Assembly (NCBI GenBank): GCA_963719885.1
Contig: CAVRDP010000005.1
Coordinates: 91,474-155,473 of the forward strand
DNA length: 64,000 nt
Direction: 5' to 3'
Source: JANXQG01 sp963719885
GTDB lineage: Bacteria > Planctomycetota > Planctomycetia > Pirellulales > Thermoguttaceae
Of this stretch, positions 17,043 to 26,218 are shown piece after piece. A model generated the notes under the pieces. It ran no database searches and was not told where the DNA came from. It saw only the letters and a list, made by a program, of their open reading frames with translations. The stretch's first letter is position 1. Every line of letters starts with the position of its first letter. The position numbers and the translations under genes are program-made.

Positions 17043-17963
17043 CTATACCCTCTTCGCCTGTACCACCCTTGGCTGCCGGGCGAGATCCTTGACCGTCGGC
17101 CCGGGCTGCAATCCAGGCACGGCGGCCAACAAGGCTTGCACCACACCATGAATCATGGGGCTGATCTCGATCAACAGGTGACCGCCCGGACGCAACCGCT
17201 CGGCCGCTTGCACAATCAAGCGTTCAATCACTTCGGTCCCCTTGGGGCCGGCCAGGAGGGCCGCGCGGGGCTCGAAATTCTTCACGTCCCGCGGTAACTT
17301 CTCGTACTCGGCCGTACTGACGTACGGCGGATTACTCACGATGAATTCGAACTTCGGCTCGGTTCCGGTCCCCGCGAGCAGGTCACATTCGACCCATTGA
17401 ACGCGGTCGGCAACGCCGTGCTGTCGGGCATTTTCCGCGGCAATCCCCAACGCGACTTTGCTCGTGTCGGTCGCCACGACCCGGGCTGTCGGGAGACGCT
17501 TGGCCAACGTCACCGCGAGGATGCCGCTGCCCGTGCCGACATCGGCGATCAGCGGCGGGCTGGAATGTCTCCCCTCTCCCTCTGGGAGAGGGGCAGGGGG
17601 TGAGGGAGCGGGGAGTTCTTTGGCCAGATCGAGCACCGTGACGACGATCAATTCGGTCTCCGGCCGCGGAATGAGCACGCCCGAGCCGACCTTGAAACTG
17701 AGCGAATAGAACTCCCGCCGCCCGACGAGATAGGCCACCGGCGTTCCTTCGGCCCGCTGGCGAACCAATTCGCGGAAGGCCGTCCGCTTGTCCTCCGCCG
17801 GCACGTCCTCAAAGGCCGTATAGAGTTGGATCCGCTGGCAGCCCAACGCCTGGGCCAGGAGGATTTCGGCGTCCAACCGTGGCGAGTCGGCCCCGCGACC
17901 CTTGAGATAGTCGGCCGTCCACTGCAACAGCCGGCCGACGGTCCAAGGGGCAGCGGTGGACAT
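17043..17963 (-). CDS. prmC: Release factor glutamine methyltransferase
   Basis: A 306-residue methyltransferase that N5-methylates the Gln of the GGQ motif of release factors RF1 and RF2 using S-adenosylmethionine. The N-terminal helical domain is followed by the SAM site DVGTGSGILAVTLA (143-147 GTGSG) and the catalytic SNPPYV (NPPY 211-214). ATG at 17963 is chosen; a TTG at 17978 is also in frame. It is 11 bases after the prfA stop, so enzyme and substrate are made from one operon. A low-complexity insert near residues 117-137 (PAPSPPAPLPEGEG) comes from a palindromic repeat at 17570-17608. Confidence 0.94.
   Translation of the reverse strand: MSTAAPWTVGRLLQWTADYLKGRGADSPRLDAEILLAQALGCQRIQLYTAFEDVPAEDKRTAFRELVRQRAEGTPVAYLVGRREFYSLSFKVGSGVLIPRPETELIVVTVLDLAKELPAPSPPAPLPEGEGRHSSPPLIADVGTGSGILAVTLAKRLPTARVVATDTSKVALGIAAENARQHGVADRVQWVECDLLAGTGTEPKFEFIVSNPPYVSTAEYEKLPRDVKNFEPRAALLAGPKGTEVIERLIVQAAERLRPGGHLLIEISPMIHGVVQALLAAVPGLQPGPTVKDLARQPRVVQAKRV
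17570..17608. repeat. Palindromic repeat inserted in frame in prmC
   Basis: CCCTCTCCCTCTGGGAGAGG forms a small hairpin, followed by GCAGGGGGTGAGGGAGCGGGG which pairs with the preceding C-rich stretch. It encodes the Pro/Glu-rich insert just before the SAM-binding loop and keeps the frame. Confidence 0.65.
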
Positions 17964-17974
17964 GGTGAACCCAC

Positions 17975-19048
17975 TCAATCAATATTTCCAAACGCGTCGC
18001 GTTGGGCCTGGCGGTCACATTCGATCAAGGCGTCGACCACGGGGGCGAGGTTGCCGGCAACCACGTTCTCGAGATTGAAATTCTGGTTGATGCGATGGTC
18101 CGTGAGCCGGTTCTGCGGAAAATTGTAGGTGCGAATGCGTTCGTTACGGTCGCCCGAACCGATCTTCTCGCGGCGTTCCTCCGATCGCTTCTTCATCTCC
18201 GCTTCGCGCTTCATCTCGTACAGCCGGCTCTTGAGTACGCGAAGGGCCTTCAAGAGGTTCTTGTGCTGGCTTTTTTCGTCCACGCAGCAAACCTCCAGGC
18301 CCGTGGCCGTGTGCGTCAAGCGGATGGCGCTGGCGGTCTTGTTGACGTGTTGGCCGCCGGGACCGCTGGCACGGCGGATTCGCTCGACCACGTAGTCCGC
18401 CGGCTTGAGGTCGATTTCCATGTCCTCGGGTTCGGGCATCACGGCCACCGTCGCCGCCGAGGTGTGTACCCGGCCCTTGGTCTCGGTCTCCGGCACGCGC
18501 TGCACGCGATGCCCGCCATTCTCGTACTGCATGGCGCGGTAGACGCCCTCGCCTTCCAGTCCGAGGATGACTTCCTTGAAGCCGCCCAGTTCGGTCGAGT
18601 TCATGTCCATGACTTCGACCTTCCAGCCCTTGGCCTCGCAGTAGTGGCGATACATTTCGTAGAGATCGCGGGCGAAGAGGGCCGCTTCATCGCCGCCGGT
18701 GCCGGCGCGGATTTCCAGCATGCAACGGGTCCGTTGGGCGTCTTCGCCGCCGGCAACCATATCGAGGATTTCGGTCCAGAGGGCCTCCCGCTCGGCCTTC
18801 AAGTCAACCAGTTCCATTTCGGCCAACTGCCGCAACTCGAGGTCGTAGCCCGAGGCCATGGCTTTGGCCTCGATGATTTTCACGTTGAGCTGCTTGAAGC
18901 GGCGGTACTTGGTCGCCGTTTTGGCCAGAGAGCCATGTTCGCGCGCAATCGCAGCCAGACGGGCCGGGTTGGCCAGCACGTCGGGATCAACCATCAGACG
19001 CTCCAACTCCTCGAAGCGAGCGAGCTGCTGTTCCAGAATCTCGCGCAT
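17975..19048 (-). CDS. prfA: Peptide chain release factor 1
   Basis: A 357-residue class I release factor that recognises UAA and UAG. The GGQ peptidyl-hydrolysis motif is at 231-233 (ASGPGGQHVNKT). The codon-recognition site is of the RF1 type, P-x-T (PET at 186-188 in QRVPETETKGRVHTS), not SPF as in RF2. The domain LEIRAGTGGDEAALFA is also diagnostic. The start MREILEQQLARFEELE at 19048 gives the normal N-terminus; upstream in-frame codons run through a repeat. It lies between rpmE and prmC. Confidence 0.96.
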   Translation of the reverse strand: MREILEQQLARFEELERLMVDPDVLANPARLAAIAREHGSLAKTATKYRRFKQLNVKIIEAKAMASGYDLELRQLAEMELVDLKAEREALWTEILDMVAGGEDAQRTRCMLEIRAGTGGDEAALFARDLYEMYRHYCEAKGWKVEVMDMNSTELGGFKEVILGLEGEGVYRAMQYENGGHRVQRVPETETKGRVHTSAATVAVMPEPEDMEIDLKPADYVVERIRRASGPGGQHVNKTASAIRLTHTATGLEVCCVDEKSQHKNLLKALRVLKSRLYEMKREAEMKKRSEERREKIGSGDRNERIRTYNFPQNRLTDHRINQNFNLENVVAGNLAPVVDALIECDRQAQRDAFGNID

Positions 19049-19065
19049 AAACGGACTTATAGGGT

Positions 19066-19187
19066 GTAGGGTGGGACAAGATCCGGGGTACCCGGTAGTC
19101 CGGGTCGGCGATGCCGGCCCACCATGATCGGCTGGAAAACACATTACGGTGGGCCTGCGCTCGCTACGCGATCTGGTCCCACCCTAC
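19066..19187. repeat. Inverted repeat element between rpmE and prfA
   Basis: The arms GTAGGGTGGGACAAGATC (19066-19083) and GATCTGGTCCCACCCTAC (19170-19187) are imperfect reverse complements 86 bases apart. The inside includes a GGGGTACCCGGTAGTCCGGG stretch related to the 26-nt element elsewhere. The element fills almost the whole rpmE-prfA gap. Confidence 0.65.
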
Positions 19188-19192
19188 TCGTG

Positions 19193-19459
19193 TCAGATCG
19201 TTTCCGCTTCGGCCGGGGCTTCGACGGGCTTCTTCTTGCCGCGTTGCAGGCTGGCATAACCCGTATTGGAGAACTTCCGCTGGAACTTCTCAATCCGGCC
19301 CGCGGTGTCGACGTACTTCAGTTTGCCGGTGTAGAACGGGTGGCAAGCGTTGCAAATATCGACCTTGAGTTCAGCCTGGGTGCTGCGGGTCACGAACGTG
19401 TTGCCGCAGCCGCAAGTGACCTTGGTTTCCACGTACTTGGGGTGAATGTTGTCTTTCAT
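19193..19459 (-). CDS. rpmE: 50S ribosomal protein L31 (zinc-binding type)
   Basis: An 88-residue protein starting MKDNIHPKYVETKVTCGCGN. Cysteines 16, 18, 36 and 39 (CGC and CNAC) form the zinc site of the C+ L31 type. HPFYTGKLKYVDTAGRIEKF matches the conserved C-terminal half. It is the first gene of rpmE-prfA-prmC, an arrangement common in bacteria. The C-terminal tail KKPVEAPAEAETI is a short acidic extension. Under zinc limitation C- paralogues may replace it; none is seen here. Confidence 0.95.
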   Translation of the reverse strand: MKDNIHPKYVETKVTCGCGNTFVTRSTQAELKVDICNACHPFYTGKLKYVDTAGRIEKFQRKFSNTGYASLQRGKKKPVEAPAEAETI

Positions 19460-19736
19460 GATTTGGAGTTCCTACTGCGGGAGAACAATGCCGAATCAGG
19501 AATTTTATCACAGTTTCAGCCGGCCGGCAAGGCATGCTTCAGCAATGTGACATGGTTCGCTTGGAATGTTGATCTACGTTGGGAAAAAACGTTGCTTCAT
19601 GCTACCAATGGGTGGCATGCTGCCCGGGAGAATCCGCTTTGGTTCAACCGCGGGTCTACCGGAGCGTGTATAATACGGACTCGTGCGTTAAGATTCGAGA
19701 GGACGCCCACCATGCCCAGCAGAAAGGGACAGAGCC

Positions 19737-19976
19737 ATGCATAAGCGGGAAAAACTGGAAACCATGTTGCGGAAGATCACCGACAAGGAGTTCGAAGCCC
19801 TCTGGAAGGAGACGTACGGCTATGTTCCCGTGGGTGAGCGTGCAGACTTGGTGAGGGACTTCGTGGCCGAACAATACGACTCGGAATTGGACGAGCGCAT
19901 CAAACGCACTGAGGCATTCCTGCACCTGAACCCCACACCAGCACCCAAGCCCAACAAGTGGCTGGCTCCCCGCTGA
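19737..19976 (+). CDS. Small charged protein of unknown function
   Basis: A 79-residue protein starting MHKREKLETMLRKITDKEFE. It is mostly helical and charged, with WKETYGYVPVGERADLVRDF in the middle and a Pro/Lys-rich tail. There is no membrane segment or known motif. It lies 22 bases before bioB on the same strand, so it may share its transcript. Divergent from rpmE. I do not recognise the family. Confidence 0.6.
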   Translation: MHKREKLETMLRKITDKEFEALWKETYGYVPVGERADLVRDFVAEQYDSELDERIKRTEAFLHLNPTPAPKPNKWLAPR

Positions 19977-19998
19977 CGCAATCGGCTGCAATCGCGTC

Positions 19999-21036
19999 AT
20001 GAACAAAGTCGAAGCGAACATCCGGGCCGTTGGCGAAGCTGCCGCGAGTCGCTGGGATGAACTGGCGAAGCGCGTCCTTCAGGGACATCAACTTAGCTCC
20101 GAAGAAGGGTTGTCGATTCTCCGCAGCCCCGACGAGCACTTGCTGGACCTTCTGGCTGCCGCGTATCGCGTCCGTCGCCAGTGCTGGGGAAACCAGGTTC
20201 GCCTGAACTTCCTCATCAACGCCAAGAGTGGGGCCTGTGCCGAAGACTGCGGCTATTGTTCCCAGTCGCGGGTCTCCAAAGCCGAGATTTCCCGGTTTGC
20301 CCTGCTGACGGCCGATCCGATTCTCGATGGGGCCAGGGCTGCCTTCCAACGGAAGGCCAAGACCTATTGCATCGTCACTTCCGGCCGTGGCCCGGGTACG
20401 CGGGAACTCGATCTCGTCTCGGAACTCGTTCCCAAGATCAAGCAAGCGTATAACCTTGAGATCTGTGTCTCGCCGGGCCTCTTGCAAGAGGAGCAGGCCC
20501 GGCGGCTGAAGCAGTGCGGCGTGGATCGAGTGAACCATAACCTGAACACCAGCCGCCGCTTCTACCCGCAGATCTGTACGACCCACACCTTCCAGGACCG
20601 GCTCGATACGCTTTGGGCGGTGCGGAACGCGGGCATGGAGATCTGCTCCGGCGGCATCGTCGGCATGGGCGAGGAGGACGCCGACGTCGTGGACTTGGCC
20701 CTGGAATTGGGGAACCTCGGGGTCGAGGCCCTGCCGGTCAATTTTTTTACGCCCGTGGAAGGAACGCCCGTGACGGCTGCCAATCCCAAGAAGCTGTCGG
20801 CCCGCTACTGTCTGAAGGCCCTGGCCCTGTTCAGGCTGGCCAATCCCCGTTGCGACCTTCGGGTTGCGGCGGGCCGCGAATTGCACCTCGGCTGGTTGCA
20901 ACCGCTGGCGCTGTATGCGGCCAGTTCGATGTTTGTCGGCGACTATCTGACCACCCAAGGCCAACCGCCGGCCGAAGATTATCGTATGATCCAGGAACTT
21001 GGCTTTGAGGTGGTTGAAGAAGGAGTTAGGGCTTAG
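19999..21036 (+). CDS. bioB: Biotin synthase
   Basis: A 345-residue radical SAM enzyme that inserts sulfur into dethiobiotin to make biotin. The [4Fe-4S] cysteines C80, C84 and C87 lie in INAKSGACAEDCGYCSQS. The downstream motifs NHNLNTSRRFY and GGIVGMGEEDADVVDLA are typical; R and C residues for the second cluster fall in CIVTSGRG and ICSGGIV. The N-terminal helix (ELAKRVLQGHQLSSEEGL) is as expected. No other biotin gene is next to it. Confidence 0.95.
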   Translation: MNKVEANIRAVGEAAASRWDELAKRVLQGHQLSSEEGLSILRSPDEHLLDLLAAAYRVRRQCWGNQVRLNFLINAKSGACAEDCGYCSQSRVSKAEISRFALLTADPILDGARAAFQRKAKTYCIVTSGRGPGTRELDLVSELVPKIKQAYNLEICVSPGLLQEEQARRLKQCGVDRVNHNLNTSRRFYPQICTTHTFQDRLDTLWAVRNAGMEICSGGIVGMGEEDADVVDLALELGNLGVEALPVNFFTPVEGTPVTAANPKKLSARYCLKALALFRLANPRCDLRVAAGRELHLGWLQPLALYAASSMFVGDYLTTQGQPPAEDYRMIQELGFEVVEEGVRA

Positions 21037-21045
21037 AGCTTAGAA

Positions 21046-21065
21046 CTTAGTTCTTAAGAACTAAG
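21046..21065. terminator. Perfect 20-bp palindrome after bioB
   Basis: CTTAGTTCTTAAGAACTAAG is its own reverse complement and starts 10 bases after the bioB stop. It is embedded in a run of similar (A)CTTAG/CTAAG units. It may end the bioB transcript, though no T-run follows. Confidence 0.4.
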
Positions 21066-21094
21066 ATCTAAGATCTAAGCACTAAGAACTTTTC

Positions 21095-21721
21095 ATGTCC
21101 GATTCCCAGTTTCCCGACATTTCGGCACTTATCGCTCAAGCCCGCCACGGCGACGCCGCGTGCCGCGACCAACTATTCGCGCTCTGTCGTAGTTACTTGG
21201 ATATCGTTGCCCGGGCGCAGGTCGAGACCTGGCTGCGGGCGAAGGTCGACGCCTCGGACCTGGTCCAGGAGACGATGCTCGAGGCCTTTCGCGACTTCGA
21301 GCGTTTCGGCGGCAGCAGCGAGCAGGAGTGGCTAGCCTGGTTGAAGCGGATCCTGGCGCATAACGTGGCCGATTTCGTGCGCCGCTACCGGGGCACGGCC
21401 AAGCGGCAGGCACGGCGGGAAGTACCCATTCGTTCGCCGCAGGATTCGACGCAGGCCTTCGCTGTGGCCGAGCCGGCGGCCCCCTGCCCTACGCCGAGCC
21501 AGGAATTCCTGCAAATCGATGAGGAGCTTCGCGTGACCGCGGCCTTGGCCCAGTTGCCCGCCGATTACCAGGAGGTCATCGTGCTGCGGAATCTGCAGCG
21601 GTTGTCGTTCAACGAAGTCGCCGAGCGCATGGAGCGTTCCCGCCCCGCCGTGCAGATGCTCTGGATGCGGGCGATCAAGAAGCTGCAAGAGGCGCTGGGA
21701 GATGAAGAGAAACCGAAATAG
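21095..21721 (+). CDS. ECF RNA polymerase sigma factor (planctomycete type)
   Basis: A 208-residue sigma-70 family factor. Region 2 is at about 25-95 (YLDIVARAQVETWLRAKVD, ASDLVQETMLEAFRDFERF, EWLAWLKRILAHNVADFVR) and region 4 at about 145-200 (LAQLPADYQEVIVLRNLQRL, FNEVAERMERSRPAVQMLWM). The SSEQEWLAWLKRIL form is typical of the ECF group paired with Ser/Thr kinases in planctomycetes. The next gene on the strand is such a kinase, so the kinase probably controls the sigma factor or shares its regulon, in place of an anti-sigma factor. Confidence 0.92.
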   Translation: MSDSQFPDISALIAQARHGDAACRDQLFALCRSYLDIVARAQVETWLRAKVDASDLVQETMLEAFRDFERFGGSSEQEWLAWLKRILAHNVADFVRRYRGTAKRQARREVPIRSPQDSTQAFAVAEPAAPCPTPSQEFLQIDEELRVTAALAQLPADYQEVIVLRNLQRLSFNEVAERMERSRPAVQMLWMRAIKKLQEALGDEEKPK

Positions 21722-21731
21722 AAACAAAGGC

Positions 21732-21850
21732 AACCACGAAATACACGAAACACACGAAAAGGGAAAGACCTAAAGTACGAACCTATCGTCATTTGATTCT
21801 TGGTTTCAATCTTTTGGTCTTTTTTCGTGTGTTTTGTGTATTTCGTGGTT
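21732..21850. repeat. Inverted repeat between sigma factor and kinase
   Basis: The arms 21732-21760 and 21822-21850 (AACCACGAAATACAC..CACACGAAAA) are 29 bases with one mismatch around a 61-base loop. It is AT-richer than its surroundings. It fills the gap between the two genes and ends 25 bases before the kinase ATG, so it could attenuate read-through. Confidence 0.75.
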
Positions 21851-21875
21851 TATCTCGGAGTTTCCGGCCGCTGAA

Positions 21876-23515
21876 ATGATTCCCGACGATCCCCAACTCC
21901 TCGAACTGTTGGACGACTACCTGTCGCAGCTCCAGGCGGGCAAACGGCCGGATCGCGCGGCCCTGCTCCGCGAACACCCGGAACTGGCGGCGTCGCTGAA
22001 GTGTCTCGAAGCCCTCGAAGGCCTGGCGCCGGCGGGAGGTTTCGATTCCGACCTCGATTTGTCTGGCTTCGAAGGCCAAGACCTTCCCCGCGATTTCGGC
22101 CCCTACGAGCTCTTGGAGGAAATCGGCCGGGGCGGCATGGGCGTGGTCTACAAGGCGCGGCAAAAAGCTCTGGACCGCACCGTGGCCGTGAAGATGATCC
22201 TGGCCACGCACCTGGCATCGCCGGAACACATTCGCCGCTTTCAGGTCGAGGCCTGGGCCGCCGCCCGATTGCGGCATCCCAACATCACGCAGATCCACGA
22301 CGTCGGTCAACACCACGGCCAGCACTACTTCACGATGGAATATGTCGAAGGCGAAAGCCTGGCCGAACGGATTGCGCGGCAGCGGCTGTCGCTGGACGCG
22401 ATCGTGCGGCTGCTGAGCGTGGTCGCCCGCGCGGTCGACCACCTGCACGCCCACGGCGTGGTCCATCGCGACCTGAAGCCTTCGAACATCCTCCTCGACC
22501 GCGACGACCAGCCCTACGTGACCGACTTCGGCCTGGCCAAGGTTTTCGTGCCCGGCTCCGAGGCGACGACCACGGGCGTGATCGCCGGCACACCCAGCTA
22601 CATGGCCCCGGAGCAGGCCTCGGGCCACAATTCCGAGGTCGGCCCCGCCACCGACATCTACAGCCTGGGGGCGATCCTCTACGAGTTGTTGACAGGCGAG
22701 CCGCCCTTCCGGCAGGAGAATCCGTTGGACACGCTGTTGGACATCCTCGGGCGGGAACCGCGCTATCCGCGGCAGATCAATCCGCGGGTGCCGCACGGCC
22801 TTGGAGTTGATCTGCCTGAAGTGCCTGGCCAAGTCGCCGGCCGATCGCTATCGTTCGGCCGCCGCATTGGCCGACGACCTGGAGCGGTTCGCCCGGCACG
22901 AGCCGCTTTCCGTGCGGCCGCCGAACTTGATTGAGCACCTGATCCAGTGGGCCCGCCGCCAGCCGGCCTTGGCCTCGCGCTTGGGGGCCCTGGGCGTTTT
23001 CTACCTCGTGGAGATCGGCAACTATCATTACGGCGGGGTCGATACGCCGTTCCACGTCAAGATTAGTCTCCTCGCCGCCGCCTGGGCTATCATCGCCATC
23101 GTCTGTCAGCAGTTCGTCGGCCACGAGCGGCTGGCCGACCATGGGTACATGGTGCCCGCCGCCCGCTTCGTCTGGGGCACGCTCGATTCGCTCATGCTGT
23201 TGATCGTGTTGTTGTTCGTGGCCGACGGCGCGGCCAGTGCCCTGGTGGTCGGATATCCGCTCTTGATCGCCGGATCGGGCCTCTGGTTCCAGGTCCGCTT
23301 CGTCAGCTTCATGACGGTGATGTCGTTGCTTTCCTACGGCGTCCTGGTCTTCGATTTCTACTACCGGCGGACCGGCCTGTGGGAGCATTTCGACACATCG
23401 GTCGCCCGGCATATTTTGTTTGCCGCTTTCCCTGATTGTCTTGGGCGCGATCGTGTCGTCGCTGGTGCAGCGGCTGCGGATGCTGAGCAAGTTCTATGGA
23501 CGGCAGTTGCCGTAA
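21876..23515 (+). pseudogene. Membrane-anchored Ser/Thr protein kinase with two frameshifts
   Basis: Starts MIPDDPQLLELLDDYLSQLQ. A Hanks-type kinase domain follows: glycine loop GRGGMGVVYKA (84-94), Lys106 in VAVKMI, catalytic HRDLKPSN (197-204), DFG (217-219), and YMAPEQAS. Near 22797 the frame breaks: NPRVPH is followed, in the +1 frame, by LELICLKCLAKSPADRYRSA, the expected end of the kinase domain. Then come four hydrophobic helices. A second break near 23434 (HILFA, then FPDCLG) is revealed by an otherwise almost identical copy at 34274-34684, which reads on as HILFALFLIVLGAIVSSLVQ. Joined, it is about 545 residues. Partner of the upstream sigma factor. Confidence 0.85.
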
Positions 23516-23774
23516 GCCGAGTTTGACGCACATGTTCTTGTTCTGGAAAGATTTGACCTTGCTGAACAGAATTTGAACACGGCCGGGAGCGAGTGGGCCT
23601 TCGCCGTCGGGCTGCTTATACTGTCTGAAAATAGAATTGGCTGTCTCGGCTGTAAAGTCAGGTGGGAGCTTCGAGTTGCCGGCCGAGCGTCAAGAAAAAC
23701 TCGATGTATTCTGACTTGTTCACGCGCCCGGTGCCGCTTGCCTGCGGAGGAGGGGGTGACCGCCGCAGGCAAGC
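23104..23774. repeat. 671-bp dispersed duplication, copy 1
   Basis: Nearly identical to 34274-34944. It covers the last membrane helices of the kinase gene plus about 260 bases of downstream non-coding DNA ending in a palindromic unit. Its non-coding end (from about 23636) has a third, more diverged copy at 47571-47710. Confidence 0.85.
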
Positions 23775-23775
23775 G
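23735..23775. repeat. CTTGCCTGCGG palindrome
   Basis: Perfect 13-bp arms CGCTTGCCTGCGG (23735-23747) and CCGCAGGCAAGCG (23763-23775) with a loop rich in G. Related units lie near 26125, 34909, 36055, 36108, 47670, 52125 and 61405. Confidence 0.75.
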
Positions 23776-23938
23776 TTGCGGATCGTGGGCACTTTGCTCC
23801 GCCAACGGGGAGCTGGCCGACGCCGCCCCAATCGGAGCGACCAGCGCCGAGTCGCTATTTGATTTTATCACGCCGCAGCGGCCAGCACCGCAACCAACGC
23901 GGCCGCGCAGCGACTCTGCGGCCAGTAGCTGTTGGCGG

Positions 23939-24937
23939 CTAGGTTCCAGTCTGCCGATTTTCACTTGCCACCAAGGCATGGTAGCGGAGGGCGATGCCCT
24001 GAAGCCGCTCCGAGTCGACCACGCCGTCAATAAGGTGCCGGGGGATTGCTCCAAGCCCTAGCTTTGTTCCCATCAACGCCCCGACGATGGCGCCCAACGT
24101 GTCCACATCCCCGCCCAGATGGATAGCCTCCGCGACTGCCTTGAGCCAAGAGTCGGGATGCCTCAAAACACACCACAGGGCCGCCAGAACCGTAGGGATG
24201 ACAAATGGCGTGATGATGGGCTGGTCGAATTCCGGCCTTTCCATTCCCGACCAGGCGATTACGGGAATCGCTACACCTTCTCCTTCTTCCAGAAGTCTAG
24301 GGAGCCTCCGAACCATGGCAGCAAATCCGTCTTCGTATGGTTCGATGGTTCCAGCGATCTCGTCACAAAACGACCATGGCAAAGTGGCGTTGTCGCTAGC
24401 AAGGGACTGCGCGGCTTTGGCAATGGCGATTCCCCCAGCTATGCTCCGCGCATCTTGATGCGTGATCTTCGAGACATCAGCAACGGCGCTGGGAAGACGC
24501 TGAACATCCCATAAGAAGAACAGGCCAAGCACCGCTGTTCGCATGGCCGCCCCATTCCCGGCCTGACCTGTCGGAGCGCCGCAAGAAGCCCAGTCACGGA
24601 ACTTGAGGAACCGATGGGCAGCCTGTGTGCAAGCACCGCCGGGGCCGATGACGGACTGCTTCTTCCAGAGCCCGGCAATGGATCGTGCGATTTCGTGGGG
24701 AACGACATCTCGCACTTTCAGAATTGCCTTGATCGTCGCCACAGAAAGCTGAGTGTCGTCCGTGTATTGCCCGAGCGAGTATCCCTCGAACTCCGCAAAA
24801 CCCGCCAGCAACAAATCCTCACTAGGAATGGATCGCGACCAGAGTCCCTCATAGGGAGCGCCAAGAGCATCCCCCACGGCACAACCGAGCAAACATCCCA
24901 AGAATCGGTCTCGCAATTCGATGCTTGAAGTTGCCAC
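23939..24937 (-). CDS. ADP-ribosylglycohydrolase family protein
   Basis: A 332-residue protein starting MATSSIELRDRFLGCLLGCA. GCAVGDALGAPYEG, YTDDTQLS and IHLGGDVDTLGAIVGALMG are the dinuclear-metal signatures of DraG/ARH-type hydrolases, which remove ADP-ribose from protein side chains or small molecules. The metal ligands (TDD near residue 60 and D-x-D-T near residue 270) are present. It is intact. It starts four bases after the end of the TPR gene upstream, so the two form an operon. The target is unknown; no ADP-ribosyltransferase gene is seen in the window. Confidence 0.9.
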   Translation of the reverse strand: MATSSIELRDRFLGCLLGCAVGDALGAPYEGLWSRSIPSEDLLLAGFAEFEGYSLGQYTDDTQLSVATIKAILKVRDVVPHEIARSIAGLWKKQSVIGPGGACTQAAHRFLKFRDWASCGAPTGQAGNGAAMRTAVLGLFFLWDVQRLPSAVADVSKITHQDARSIAGGIAIAKAAQSLASDNATLPWSFCDEIAGTIEPYEDGFAAMVRRLPRLLEEGEGVAIPVIAWSGMERPEFDQPIITPFVIPTVLAALWCVLRHPDSWLKAVAEAIHLGGDVDTLGAIVGALMGTKLGLGAIPRHLIDGVVDSERLQGIALRYHALVASENRQTGT

Positions 24938-24940
24938 GGA

Positions 24941-25852
24941 TCAAATCCTCGGGATTATGATGCACTCGTAGTGATTGTTGGCACGAACAATGCGCCTCGC
25001 GGCCCCTGCTCGGTCCCGATCAAATTCGGAGATGAGCGGAGGCGGAACCTCAATGGCTACTTCTCGACCTCGTGCCGTGCGAGAAAAAAAGGCCAAGGAT
25101 TGTGTGTTCCCGACGACTCGTCGGGCATGGCTGCGAGTCGCAGGTGTTTCTGGTATGCCGCATGGCGACGCTTTGCGCGGGCGCGAATTGCAAGTGCGAA
25201 ACGTGCCTCGCAAAGATCTCGCGGCCGCGGCGCACTGTTGAGCAGTTCTTCTTCGCCGAGGCTCTCGAGAAAGAATCGTACGATAGGCCCCGGCCACGCG
25301 TTCAAGTTGTGAGACCAGAATGTGCTCGCGAGTCTTTTCTCATACAGGTTGCGGACGAGCGTCACGTCATCCTCGCAGCGTTCATGCACGGCCCCAAACC
25401 AGAGCAGCAGACCGGCTTCAATGCCTCCGCCAATTTGCGAATAGGAGACGCGCCCTCGTAACAGCATGCTTGTTGTGTATCGCCAGAACGCCAGCGCCAA
25501 TTCTCTGCGCTTCCTCCAGCCAGTAGGTTACGCCGATTGCGTTGTATGGCCCGTCCGACTGGAGCCGCCCGGGCCGTGTGTGAAAACAGGCCTCTTGCAG
25601 TAGCTCTACAGCGTCAAACTCCGAACGAGCCTCCTGTGGGTGACCAAAATAGAGATGCAGGAACCCACGCTCTTGGTGCAGGCTCCTCTGTTGCCGGTTT
25701 TGCTTCTCAGTCTGTAAAAAGTGCTCCAATGACGCAAGAGCTTGTTCGTACTCGCCCTTTGCGACCAGTTCCTTTCGCAAGAGCCATGCTTTTTGTCCCT
25801 CACTTCTTTCAGGGATCTCCGCTTTGGACGTCTGTGCTTTCTGTTCGTCCAT
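24941..25852 (-). pseudogene. TPR-like protein, split over three frames
   Basis: Three consecutive frames make one protein. It starts MDEQKAQTSKAEIPERSEGQ at 25852 with a TPR-like helical pair (LVAKGEYEQALASLEHFL, FLHLYFGHPQEARSEFDAV). Near 25507 it passes from TYWLEEAQR to LALAFWRYTTSMLLRGRVSY, and near 25065 from WPFFLARHE to VAIEVPPPLISEFDRD, ending IIIPRI. Each break fits a one- or two-base loss. The joined product is about 300 residues. It ends four bases before the ADP-ribosylglycohydrolase start. The pairing suggests a joint role, but I do not recognise the family. Confidence 0.6.
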
Positions 25853-26218
25853 GCTGGCACCTTTTGACCTCTTGGGCGGCGTGGCGTTGCCTAACGCCGA
25901 TCACGGCCGAATTCTCACCAGTGATATTCTATGCTACCTCGCGCGAGCACGGTGTACCAGCCCGGTACGCAATGGAAGCGTGGCGGGGTATGCGGCGGGC
26001 GCGACGAGGAGCGTGGCTTCCCAAGCAGGGTTATACGGCCCGGGCACGCCGCCCGCGCTGGCAACGGCTGCGCCGCGACTGGTCTGCAAGCGGCACACTG
26101 TTTGAGGCATGGTTCGGGACGACTGCTTGCCTGCGGCGGTGGGGCGTTCCTCCGCAGGCAAGGAATTGCATCGTCATCCACCATGAGTGGTGATTGAGAC
26201 CAACTCTGGAGTGGCAAA
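25853..26218. other. Intergenic region with a palindromic repeat, no gene seen
   Basis: About 365 bases upstream of the TPR gene and downstream of the gene at 26219. Open frames here are short and Ala/Arg-rich, as expected by chance in GC-rich DNA. It holds a CTTGCCTGCGG palindrome at 26125-26163 that pairs over 12 bases. Confidence 0.5.

Noticed and set aside
18002..19069. 355-codon frame opposite prfA
   Set aside because: Composition is that of an antisense shadow; prfA is certain.
19900..20964. 354-codon frame opposite bioB
   Set aside because: Antisense of a certain gene with no motif.
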